DNA of 64,000 nucleotides from Gluconobacter vitians (GTDB lineage: Bacteria > Pseudomonadota > Alphaproteobacteria > Acetobacterales > Acetobacteraceae), in the NCBI RefSeq assembly GCF_015244565.1, contig NZ_JABCQG010000007.1, positions 86,254-150,253 of the forward strand. The letters run 5' to 3'. The position numbers and the translations under genes were made by a program. Positions 29,096 through 36,889 of the stretch are shown piece after piece. How positions within the stretch are numbered: position 1 is the first letter of the stretch; the number at the start of each line of letters is the position of its first letter. The notes below the pieces were generated by a model. The model worked only from the letters and a program-made list of their open reading frames with translations. It was not told the origin of the DNA and did not search any database.

Positions 29096-30548
29096 GCGCC
29101 AGTCCTCCCGTCCGGACGAGACGCGCTTGTTCAGTGCCCGTCGTCTCTTCAAAAAACCGAGTCAGCAGATTGGCGGCCACGGTCTGCCGGTACCAGGCAC
29201 TTGCCCGCATGTCGGTCAGCGGGGCAAAATCTTCCAGAACCGCGGCCCGTGCAGCCTCCAGCGCGTTCTCATCCCAGACCCGTCCGAGCAATGCCGCTTC
29301 CGCACCCGACGCCCGCTTCGGCGTGGCCGCCATGCCGCCATAAGCCAGCCGGGCCGTGATAATCCGGCCCTGATCATCCGTTTCGATCATGAAAGCCCCA
29401 AGAACAGCGGAAATATCCTGATCGAAGCGCTTGGAAATTTTATAGGCCCGGAACTGCGCATTCTGTGCCGGTATCGGAATGGTCAGCGCCTCCACAAACT
29501 CGCCGGGCTGCCGATCCTGCTTTCCGTAAGCGATGAAATAGTCTTCCAGCGGGATGGACCGACGCTCTGCCCCGCGCCGCAGATGCAACGTCGCATTGGC
29601 CGCAATGAACATCGGCGGCCCGTCCCCGATCGGGGAGCCATTGGCGATATTCCCACAAACCGTGGCACTGTTCCGCACCTGCGTGGAGCCCAGACGGCGG
29701 ATCATTTCCCCCGCATCCGGCAGCAGTTCTGCAATGGCCGAGCGCGCGTCCTGATACGTCACCGCAGCCCCGATCCGCAACCCTTCAGCCGTTCTGGTCA
29801 GAGCGCGCAGTTCCGGAACGCGCCCGATGGGCACGACATGCTTCAGGCAACGCATCCCCTTCGTCACCCACAGCCCCACATCCGTGGCGCCCGCAACAAT
29901 GGTTGCAGCCGGATCGGCCAGCAGGATCTCCGCCAGATCATCCACGGACGCCGGAATACTGAGCGTGCCTTCAGGCCCTTCAAGCCGCACACTCTCGCCG
30001 TCCTGCAACGCTGTCAGACGTCCGGCAATGGCCTCCACCTGCGCATCGAAACAGTCCGGCCCGGCTGTCATCGCCTGTTTCATGGCCCGCACGATCGGCG
30101 CATAACCGGTGCAGCGGCACAGATTACCGGCCAGTGCGTCATCAATGGCCTGATCGTCTGCCGAGGCGCCTTCGGTCTTGCGATAGGCCGCCATCGACAT
30201 GACGAAACCCGGCGTGCAGAACCCGCATTGTGAGCCATGCTGCTCAACCATGGCGCTCTGCACGGGATGTGGCGCATCCGGCGTGCCGAGATCCTCGATC
30301 GTATAGACCTGCGCACCGTCCAGCATACTGATGAACTGGATGCAGGCATTGACCGCGCGCCAGTTCAGCCGCCCGTCTTCAAGCCGGACGACCAGTACCG
30401 TACACGCTCCGCAATCGCCTTCATTGCAGCCTTCCTTGGTACCGGTCCGGCCGCGCTCACGCAGCCAGTCCAGCAGGGTCAGCGTCGGGGATACATCCCG
30501 GAGCGTGCAGAGGTCTTCCCCCAGATAAAAACGGATGGTCTGGCGCAT
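29088..30548 (-). CDS. xdhA: Xanthine dehydrogenase FeS/FAD subunit XdhA
   Basis: A 486-residue small subunit. The N-terminal ferredoxin-like [2Fe-2S] domain has CNEGDCGACTVLV; the second [2Fe-2S] domain has QCGFCTPGFVMSM and NLCRCTGYAPI. The FAD domain follows with TIVAGATDVGLWVTKGM and ATVCGNIANGSPIGDGPP, then the CO-dehydrogenase-flavoprotein C-terminal domain. It passes electrons from Mo to FAD/NAD+. The start at 30548 matches the family N-terminus (MRQTIRFYLGED). The 106-bp gap to the ABC gene upstream is the likely promoter region; read-through from the ABC operon is also possible since no clear terminator is seen there. Confidence 0.96.
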   Translation of the reverse strand: MRQTIRFYLGEDLCTLRDVSPTLTLLDWLRERGRTGTKEGCNEGDCGACTVLVVRLEDGRLNWRAVNACIQFISMLDGAQVYTIEDLGTPDAPHPVQSAMVEQHGSQCGFCTPGFVMSMAAYRKTEGASADDQAIDDALAGNLCRCTGYAPIVRAMKQAMTAGPDCFDAQVEAIAGRLTALQDGESVRLEGPEGTLSIPASVDDLAEILLADPAATIVAGATDVGLWVTKGMRCLKHVVPIGRVPELRALTRTAEGLRIGAAVTYQDARSAIAELLPDAGEMIRRLGSTQVRNSATVCGNIANGSPIGDGPPMFIAANATLHLRRGAERRSIPLEDYFIAYGKQDRQPGEFVEALTIPIPAQNAQFRAYKISKRFDQDISAVLGAFMIETDDQGRIITARLAYGGMAATPKRASGAEAALLGRVWDENALEAARAAVLEDFAPLTDMRASAWYRQTVAANLLTRFFEETTGTEQARLVRTGGLAHV

Positions 30549-30654
30549 CGGGCGGGATCTCGGGCAAAAAATTCTAAGGGGGGCGTGCAGCCTTCTGTGC
30601 CCCACGGCAGGTGTTGCCGTCTATATCCAAGATCGGAACAAACCGTTGCCTTTT

Positions 30655-31587
30655 TTAGGGCAGTGGATAATGACAGGCGACCCTGCGCCCTTCTGCGACC
30701 CTGTCGAGTTCCGGTCGTTCCTGCGAGCATCGCGGCTGGGCCAGCGGACAACGCGTATGAAACGCACAGCCCTGCGGCGGCTTGATCGGGCTCGGGACTT
30801 CGCCTTTGAGCGGCGGCGGCAAGGGCCGGTCCGGACGAGGCACCGCATCCAGCAACGCCCGCGTATAGGGATGGGCCGGAGCTTCCAAGACCGCCAGCAC
30901 GTCCCCTTCCTCCACAATCCGCCCCAGATACATGACGGCAATCCGGTCCGCCATCTGCCGCACAACCGCCAGATCATGGGAGATGAACACACACGCCACG
31001 CCCAGCGAATTGCGCAGTTCCCGCAGCAGATTCACGATCTGCGCCTGCACAGACACATCGAGCGCGGAGGTCGGCTCATCTGCCACCAGAAGATCCGGCC
31101 CCAGCATCAAGGCGCGGGCAATGTTCAGACGCTGCCGCTGCCCACCCGAAAACTCATGCGGATAACGGGACAGAACGGACGACGACAGGCCGACCTGCTC
31201 CAGCAGCGTCCCGATCCGCTCCGCAATGCCGGTCCGTCCATGGATCCGCATCGGTTCCGCCAGCGTATCGCCAATGGTACGGCGCGGGTTGAACGTCGAG
31301 GACGAGTCCTGAAACACCATCTGCATCCGCGGCCGCCAGCGCCGCAGCGCCCGGTCCGACAGGCCGGAAATCCGCTCGCCCTCAAAGAACACGTCGCCCG
31401 AACTCGGCGCCCCCAGACCGATCAGCGTGCGGCCCAGCGTGGACTTGCCACAGCCGGACTCCCCGACCAGCGCCAGAGCCTCCCCACGATGCACGACCAG
31501 CGACACATTGCTCACGGCCCGCAGGGTTTCCCCATGCGACAGGCGGTAGTGTTTGCTGAGGTTTTTCGCTTCAAGCAGGATGGTCAT
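30655..31587 (-). CDS. Oligopeptide/nickel-type ABC transporter ATPase (DppF type)
   Basis: A 310-residue ATP-binding subunit. Walker A GESGCGKSTLGR, Q-loop MVFQDSS, signature FSGGQRQRLNIARAL, Walker B LLVADEPTSALD, H-loop ISHDLAVVRQ. The C-terminal oligo_HPY region ends with GCAFHTRCPLAQPRC, whose Cys residues bind an FeS cluster in some family members. Its ATG overlaps the stop of the preceding ATPase gene by 4 bp. It is the last gene of the four-gene transporter operon. Substrate not assigned, since no binding protein is present. Confidence 0.93.
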   Translation of the reverse strand: MTILLEAKNLSKHYRLSHGETLRAVSNVSLVVHRGEALALVGESGCGKSTLGRTLIGLGAPSSGDVFFEGERISGLSDRALRRWRPRMQMVFQDSSSTFNPRRTIGDTLAEPMRIHGRTGIAERIGTLLEQVGLSSSVLSRYPHEFSGGQRQRLNIARALMLGPDLLVADEPTSALDVSVQAQIVNLLRELRNSLGVACVFISHDLAVVRQMADRIAVMYLGRIVEEGDVLAVLEAPAHPYTRALLDAVPRPDRPLPPPLKGEVPSPIKPPQGCAFHTRCPLAQPRCSQERPELDRVAEGRRVACHYPLP

Positions 31588-32537
31588 GCGTCGTACAGCA
31601 CGCAGGCCACGCGCCGCCCTTCTTCCGGTTCACGCAAAGCAGGACGCACGGCACAGTCCGGTCGCACGTACCGGCAGCGTGGCGCAAAAACACAGCCTTC
31701 CGGCCGCGCATCGGGGGCTGGCGGACGTCCCGGAATGGTCGGCAGCGCATCCGGCCTCGGGCCATCCAGCGGCGGGATCGCTTCCAGCAACGCCTGCGTA
31801 TAGGGATGCAATGGCCGCGCCATCACTGCCGCAACCGGCCCCTGCTCCACCACAAGCTCCGAATAGACAACCGCCACATGCGTGCAGGTCTGAGCAACGA
31901 CGCCCATGTCATGCGTAATCAACATCACACCGGCCCCGCTGGCGCGGATTTCGCACAACAACGTCAGGATCTGCGCCTGCACCGTAACATCGAGCGCCGT
32001 AGTCGGCTCATCCGCAATCAGAAGTGCGGGGTCACAAGACAGCGCCATCGCAATCATGGCACGCTGGCGCAGACCGCCGGAAAGCTGGTGCGGATAGCGC
32101 TTCGCCGCTGCTTCCGGATCGGGGACACCCATCCGCCCCAGCAGAGCCACGGTCCGCGCCCGCGCTTCGCGGCGACTGACGGGCTCATGCAAGCGTATCT
32201 GTTCATCAATCTGCGCGCCAATGGACCGGACGGGCAGAAACGCCGTCATCGGGTCCTGAAAGATCATGGCCATGCCCACACCACGCAGACGCCGCCACTC
32301 ACGATCCTTCATCCCCAGAAGCTCGCGCCCCTCGAAACGGATGGAGCCCGAAGCCTTCAGACTCGGCAACAGCCCCATGACACTCATGGCCGTCAGGCTT
32401 TTCCCCGACCCGGATTCTCCGACTACCCCCAGCGCATCCCCACGCCGCACGGTTAGGGACACGTCTTCCAGTAGCGGCGTTCCATTCGGCAGTTCCAGAT
32501 GCAGGTGATGCAGCTTTAAAAGAGCGTCAGCGCCCAT
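31584..32537 (-). CDS. Oligopeptide/nickel-type ABC transporter ATPase (DppD type)
   Basis: A 317-residue ATP-binding subunit with Walker A GESGSGKSLTA, Q-loop MIFQDPMTA, signature LSGGLRQRAMIAMAL, Walker B LLIADEPTTALD and H-loop ITHDMGVVAQ, plus the oligo_HPY C-terminus (GCVFAPRCRYVRPDC). GGAGGG precedes the ATG at 32537, which overlaps the permease stop by 11 bp; the in-frame ATG at 32594 would overlap by 68 bp and adds a non-family leader. Pairs with the DppF-type ATPase in a heterodimer. Confidence 0.93.
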   Translation of the reverse strand: MGADALLKLHHLHLELPNGTPLLEDVSLTVRRGDALGVVGESGSGKSLTAMSVMGLLPSLKASGSIRFEGRELLGMKDREWRRLRGVGMAMIFQDPMTAFLPVRSIGAQIDEQIRLHEPVSRREARARTVALLGRMGVPDPEAAAKRYPHQLSGGLRQRAMIAMALSCDPALLIADEPTTALDVTVQAQILTLLCEIRASGAGVMLITHDMGVVAQTCTHVAVVYSELVVEQGPVAAVMARPLHPYTQALLEAIPPLDGPRPDALPTIPGRPPAPDARPEGCVFAPRCRYVRPDCAVRPALREPEEGRRVACVLYDA

Positions 32538-33510
32538 GCCGTCCCTCCATGATCCGCGGGTCCAGCAGGGCATAAAGCCCGTCCACCAGCGCATTGGCGA
32601 TGACGACGAAAACGGCGGCGTACATGACTGTTGCCATAATAAGCGGCAGATCGAGCGTCGCCAGCGCCTGATAGGTCAGGCGCCCCACGCCCGGCATGGC
32701 GAACACGACTTCCGTCAGAAGCGCACCGCCCCCCAGAAGCTGCGCGAAATCCAAACCGAACAGCGACACATAACTCAGCCAGGACAGCCGCAGACCATGC
32801 CACAGCCACACCCGCACCGGCCCAGCCCCTTTGGCACGCGCCGTGCGGATGGCGTCTTCGCCCATGGCGGTCAGCAGTTCGGAACGCAGGACCCGCGCAT
32901 ACAAACCGATGAAACACACCGCCAGCGTCAGGGAGGGCAAAAACAGCGCCTTTGCCCACCCCCAGGGACTCTGCGAAAACGGCACATATCCAAGCGGCGG
33001 CACCCAGCGGAACAGAAACGTGTCATGCCAGCGGCTCTGCGTGACGAGATTGACGACCTCGCCCAGCCAGAACACCGGCATGGACAGACCGATCAGCCCC
33101 AGAACCATCAGCAACCGGTCCACCCAACTATCGCGCAGCACAGCCGAGGCAATCCCGAAAACCAGCGATCCACTGACCCAGAAAAATGCCGCCCACAGCA
33201 CGAGCGAGAGCGTCACGGGTGCGGCCTGCAAAACTTCCGGAACGACCCGCTGCCCGTGATTGACGAAAGACGTCAGGTCCCGGGTGACGAACAGCTTTTC
33301 CATCATCTTCACGTATTGCACGGGCAGTGGACGATCGAATCCATACTCCGCACGGATACGTTCCACGACCTGCGGACTGGCCCCACGCCCTGCAATGCGC
33401 GCCGTCGGGTCCGCACCCGGTGTCGCAAAGAAAATGCAGAACACAAGAACCGAAATCCCGAAAATGACCAGAAGCATCTGCCCGGTCCGGGAAGCCAGAC
33501 TGCGGATCAT
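32527..33510 (-). CDS. Oligopeptide/nickel-type ABC permease (DppB type)
   Basis: A 327-residue inner-membrane permease with six predicted helices. The N-terminus has the DppB/OppB pattern (first helix LLVIFGISVLVFCIFFATPGADPT, then ERIRAEYGFDRPLPVQYVKMM). The EAA loop region reads ELLTAMGEDAIRTARAKGAGPVRVWLWHGLR, with the conserved ARAKG. Its ATG overlaps the stop of the DppC-type gene by 4 bp. It forms the translocation pore with that partner. Confidence 0.93.
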   Translation of the reverse strand: MIRSLASRTGQMLLVIFGISVLVFCIFFATPGADPTARIAGRGASPQVVERIRAEYGFDRPLPVQYVKMMEKLFVTRDLTSFVNHGQRVVPEVLQAAPVTLSLVLWAAFFWVSGSLVFGIASAVLRDSWVDRLLMVLGLIGLSMPVFWLGEVVNLVTQSRWHDTFLFRWVPPLGYVPFSQSPWGWAKALFLPSLTLAVCFIGLYARVLRSELLTAMGEDAIRTARAKGAGPVRVWLWHGLRLSWLSYVSLFGLDFAQLLGGGALLTEVVFAMPGVGRLTYQALATLDLPLIMATVMYAAVFVVIANALVDGLYALLDPRIMEGRHGR

Positions 33511-34490
33511 CGGCCGGCTCCTTTCGGATCAAGCTGGTCCCGCAGCGCATTGCCCAGAACATTAAGCGCCAGTACCGTCAGAACAATCGCCAGCCCCGGC
33601 ACGATGGCCACCATGGGTCGCGTATAAAGCAGCCCTTCGCCGTCCTGAATGATTGTTCCCCAGGACGCCGCCGGGGCCTGCACACCGAGCGAGAGAAAGG
33701 ACAGTGCGGATTCCGCCAGCATGCACAGCGCCATCACCAGTGGTGCCAGAACGGCCATGGTCGGCGTCAGCCCTGGCAGGATTTCCCGCCAGAGGATACG
33801 CCAGTCCGACGCTCCCATGCCCCGCGCCGCCATCACGAATCCCGCCTGCGACAGGCTCAGCGCCCGCGCCCGCAACGGCCGCGCCGCATAGGGCACATAA
33901 ACCAGCGCGATAATCCCGATCGGGATCAGCAGATTATCCGCCCCGATCGTCACAGGCCCAAGCCGGATGCCATGCCCCACCGTGACAACGGACAGCGAAA
34001 TTGCAAACAGATAGACCGGGATCGCCCAGAGCATATCCAGAATGCGTGACAGGATCAGATCAATCCAGCCGCCGAAATACCCCGCACAGATCCCGATACA
34101 GGCCGCCAGACACAGGCAGAACGTCGCAGACGCGGCCGCAATCAGCAGGGAATTGCGGCCGCCATACAGGACGCGGGCCGCCACATCCCGCCCCTGCGAG
34201 TCCGCCCCGAGCGCATACGGCCCCGGCCGCCAGTCCGGCCCGATCGGACTGAGCCCCAGATGAAGCGGGTTGTCGTTGGGCTGCATGAGGTCAACGCGCT
34301 GCCCGTTCCGGATCGTCGTGCCCGCGATATCGGACGAGAACGGATCAATCCCGTTGAGCGTGGCGTAAAGCGGGGCAGACAGGCAGGCAAGGATGATGGA
34401 AACCAGAAGCAGGGCCGCGAAGGCGCCGTCACGGCGCGTCAGAACAGCGCGGATAATCCGCCGATAACTTCCTTCCACACCTGCTCCCAT
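33507..34490 (-). CDS. Oligopeptide/nickel-type ABC permease (DppC type)
   Basis: A 327-residue permease of the DppC/OppC type. After the first helix comes a long periplasmic loop with HLGLSPIGPDWRPGPYALGADSQGRDVAARVLYGGRNSL, which contains the family LGTD.xGRD motif in the form LGADSQGRD, then five helices and the EAA loop (FVMAARGMGASDWRILWREILP). GGAACGG precedes the ATG. It is the first transporter gene; the small 65-aa gene lies 69 bp upstream on the same strand. No solute-binding protein gene is adjacent. Confidence 0.93.
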   Translation of the reverse strand: MGAGVEGSYRRIIRAVLTRRDGAFAALLLVSIILACLSAPLYATLNGIDPFSSDIAGTTIRNGQRVDLMQPNDNPLHLGLSPIGPDWRPGPYALGADSQGRDVAARVLYGGRNSLLIAAASATFCLCLAACIGICAGYFGGWIDLILSRILDMLWAIPVYLFAISLSVVTVGHGIRLGPVTIGADNLLIPIGIIALVYVPYAARPLRARALSLSQAGFVMAARGMGASDWRILWREILPGLTPTMAVLAPLVMALCMLAESALSFLSLGVQAPAASWGTIIQDGEGLLYTRPMVAIVPGLAIVLTVLALNVLGNALRDQLDPKGAGR

Positions 34491-34559
34491 CCGTTCCGGT
34501 TCGTGATCTTTTTTGTTCTACAGCACGAATACGTCCGGACAGAAGAGGCTCTTCGTCAA

Positions 34560-34757
34560 TCAGACCATCTGGCGGCCGGGTTTGCGCACATGCTGGCGGA
34601 TGCGCTGCTGCAGCGCGACCAGATCGGGAAGGAGTTCGTTATGGAGCGCGCGCACGCTGTCATGCGCGGCATAGAAGCGTCTCGTGCCACTCGTGCTGAC
34701 CAGAATGGCCGCACCGAGGAAGACGCCGTTGATTTCGATAATGGTTGAACCAAGCAT
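34560..34757 (-). CDS. Hypothetical 65-aa single-span membrane protein
   Basis: A small ORF not matched to a family. Residues 1-25 (MLGSTIIEINGVFLGAAILV...) form one hydrophobic segment; the remainder is a basic amphipathic helix (FYAAHDSVRALHNELLPDL...IRQHVRKPGRQ). Residue composition looks like a real protein, more so than the overlapping frames, whose products are Ser/Arg-rich. The ribosome site is weak (GGG at about -10). It sits directly upstream of the ABC permease gene and directly downstream of a three-hairpin region. An unusually structured leader for so short a gene makes it worth attention. Confidence 0.5.
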   Translation of the reverse strand: MLGSTIIEINGVFLGAAILVSTSGTRRFYAAHDSVRALHNELLPDLVALQQRIRQHVRKPGRQMV

Positions 34758-34779
34758 GATGCCGGACCCTGAAGAAAGA

Positions 34780-34861
34780 GCCCGACAGTCCAGTTGTCGG
34801 GCGTTATGACACGCCGGAGACACTTGCCTCCGGACCTGAAGCGGAGCAGCGTTTGCGCTGC
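34780..34861. other. Cluster of three hairpins; possible structured leader RNA
   Basis: Three perfect stems lie side by side: GCCCGACA/TGTCGGGC (34780-34802, loop 7), CCGGAG/CTCCGG (34814-34833, loop 8), and GCAGCG/CGCTGC (34846-34861, loop 4). A short repeat, GGACC(C)TGAAG, occurs at 34764 and 34831. Read on the minus strand the block is a 5' leader ending 22 bp before the ATG of the 65-aa gene. On the plus strand it lies 200 bp upstream of cysK. The gap 34758-35064 holds no other gene. It does not match a riboswitch class that I can recognise. Confidence 0.5.
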
Positions 34862-35064
34862 GTGCTACACATTCGACACATCATTGACCGACCGGTCCCG
34901 TTGCTGTGGATGCCACTGGAGGCTGTCAGATACGACGGGCTGTAGCGTGCCGTCAACATATAACGCATGAACATGATGTGATATCGACGCCATAGCCATA
35001 ATAACGCTATTGTTTCGTTGTAGCGGAAATCATCATTTACCGTCTGCCCTTTTCCCCATTTCCC

Positions 35065-36075
35065 ATGTTAAGTGAGGCCATGAGCAAGAAGGTTCCGCTG
35101 TCCCCCGCCCCGTTCGAAGGTTATGCCGCCCCCCGGGGACGCGTTTTCAACTCCTTTCTGGAGACGGTGGGAGGCACACCGCTGGTCGCGCTGCCACATC
35201 TGACCCAGCGTGAGCATCTCAACGGGCGGCTGCTCCTCAAGCTGGAATTTTTCAACCCGCTCGGCTCCGTCAAGGACCGGATTGGCGTGGCCATGCTGCG
35301 GGATGCCGAAGCCCGCGGCCTGATTACGCCGGGCCGCACGGTTCTGATCGAGCCGACCTCGGGCAATACCGGCATTTCGCTCGCTTTCGCGGCCGTGGCG
35401 CTCGGATACCGCCTGATCGTCACCATGCCAGAAAACGCCTCGACCGAGCGCCGGAAAATGCTGCGCCTGATGGGCGCGGACACGGAACTGACACCTGCAT
35501 CCCGTGGCATGGCCGGCGCCATCGAACGCGCCGAGCAGCTTAACCGCACCCTGCCTGACGCCTGGATGCCGAGCCAGTTCGAAAACGACGCCAATCCGGC
35601 GGTGCATGAAGCCACGACGGCCCGGGAAATCTGGGAAGATACGGCAGGCAAGGTCGATATGGTCGTGGCCGGTCTGGGAACAGGTGGTACAGCGTCCGGC
35701 ATTGCGCATGGGCTCAAGAAACACCGCAAATCCATCAAGGTCTATGGTGTGGAACCGCGCGAAAGTGCCGTACTGCATGGCGATGAGCCCGGCCCGCATG
35801 GCATTCAGGGCATCGGCCCGGGTTTCGAGCCTGATACGCTGGATCTCAAGGCGCTGGATGGCGTGTTCGAGGTCTCCGAGCAGGAAGCAGTGGCAACGGC
35901 ACGTCTCTGTGCAGCCGTTGAAGGTATCCCCATCGGAATTTCCTCGGGAGCCGCGCTGTTTGCCGGCATGGAACTGGCCCGCAAGCCCTCCAGCCGGGGC
36001 AAAACGATCGTGGCCATCGTCCCGTCCTTTGCGGAACGCTACCTCTCCACACAGCTCTTCGACGGGCTGGCCTGA
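35065..36075 (+). CDS. cysK: Cysteine synthase (O-acetylserine sulfhydrylase) CysK
   Basis: A 336-residue PLP enzyme making L-cysteine from O-acetylserine and sulfide in the cytoplasm. VGGTPLVALPHL near residue 35, Lys in NPLGSVKDRIG (about 70) forms the Schiff base, the substrate loop is PTSGNTGISLAFAA, the phosphate loop is GLGTGGTASG, and GIGPGFEPDTL and GISSGAAL follow. It is about 15 residues longer at the N-terminus than typical CysK. Two starts are possible: ATG 35065 (no ribosome site) or ATG 35080 (AGTGAGG only 2 bases upstream). CysM or a cystathionine beta-synthase-like paralogue is a less likely alternative. Confidence 0.92.
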   Translation: MLSEAMSKKVPLSPAPFEGYAAPRGRVFNSFLETVGGTPLVALPHLTQREHLNGRLLLKLEFFNPLGSVKDRIGVAMLRDAEARGLITPGRTVLIEPTSGNTGISLAFAAVALGYRLIVTMPENASTERRKMLRLMGADTELTPASRGMAGAIERAEQLNRTLPDAWMPSQFENDANPAVHEATTAREIWEDTAGKVDMVVAGLGTGGTASGIAHGLKKHRKSIKVYGVEPRESAVLHGDEPGPHGIQGIGPGFEPDTLDLKALDGVFEVSEQEAVATARLCAAVEGIPIGISSGAALFAGMELARKPSSRGKTIVAIVPSFAERYLSTQLFDGLA

Positions 36076-36081
36076 GCACCC

Positions 36082-36112
36082 ATAAAATAACTATAAACAA
36101 AAGTTATTTTAT
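36082..36112. terminator. AT-rich 11-bp inverted repeat after cysK
   Basis: ATAAAATAACT at 36082-36092 pairs perfectly with AGTTATTTTAT at 36102-36112, loop of 9. It starts 7 bp after the cysK stop. An all-AT stem is unusual in this GC-rich sequence. On the plus strand the 3' half is T-rich, so it may end cysK transcription, though the stem is weak thermodynamically. It may equally be a protein-binding dyad. Confidence 0.5.
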
Positions 36113-36199
36113 TTAATATGCGTTTGTGTTCGTTATTAACTCCAAGTCCTGTTCCGCTCTCCTGCAGAAGAGTCGGGACGGCTGAGAGGAGATAACGTC

Positions 36200-36868
36200 A
36201 TGAACCTGTTTTCCGGCCGTCCGACATCCTTCGATCCAGCCTGGGCCACGCATGGCCTGCCTGATACGGGCCGCCAGCAGATCGCCGGCGCGTTCCAGCG
36301 CCTTGGCCAGCAGGTCGAACTGCTGCTGGTCCCCGGCCTGTTTGGTTCGGGTCCGGATCACTGGCAGTCCCACTGGGAACAGGCTTATGGCCTGAAACGT
36401 CTTCACCAGACGAACTGGGAAACACCCACACCCGCAGACTGGGAAGCAGCGCTCACCGCTGCGGTCGAGGCCTCGTCCCGTCCGGTTTTCCTGATCGCCC
36501 ACAGTCTCGGCGCCGTGCTGAGCGCCAGGTGGCTGAGCCGGAATGGCGGACAGCGCGTGGCCGGGGCGTTTCTGGTCGCGCCTGCCGATATTGACCAGAC
36601 GGCCCATCCGGACGTCACGCGCATCTGCTCTTTCGGGCCGCTTCCCAATACGCCCCTGCCCGTTCCCACGGCCCTCATGGCCAGCAGCAATGACCCCTGG
36701 CTGTCCTTGCCGCGTGCACGCGCGCTGGCCGGTCAGTGGCAGTCGGATTTTCTGGAAGCGGGCGCTGTCGGCCATATCGGCAGCAGCGAACCGCTGGGCC
36801 TGTGGGAGCATGGCGCGACGGCCATGCTCGATTTCGCCCGCCGGAAACTGCCGTTCCGGGTGCAGTGA
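36200..36868 (+). CDS. RBBP9/YdeN-family alpha/beta hydrolase
   Basis: A 222-residue small serine hydrolase of the RBBP9 family. VELLLVPGLFGSGPDHWQSHWE is the signature strand and loop, nucleophile Ser is in IAHSLGAVLSARW (near residue 102), an Asp in SSNDPWLSL and the His in GAVGHIGSSEPLG complete the triad. The family's physiological substrates are poorly known. GAGGAG upstream of the ATG is a good ribosome site. It is convergent with the copper ATPase gene (21 bp between stops) and has no functional link visible. Confidence 0.88.
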   Translation: MNLFSGRPTSFDPAWATHGLPDTGRQQIAGAFQRLGQQVELLLVPGLFGSGPDHWQSHWEQAYGLKRLHQTNWETPTPADWEAALTAAVEASSRPVFLIAHSLGAVLSARWLSRNGGQRVAGAFLVAPADIDQTAHPDVTRICSFGPLPNTPLPVPTALMASSNDPWLSLPRARALAGQWQSDFLEAGAVGHIGSSEPLGLWEHGATAMLDFARRKLPFRVQ

Positions 36869-36889
36869 CTGCACCTGGAAAAGTCTGTC

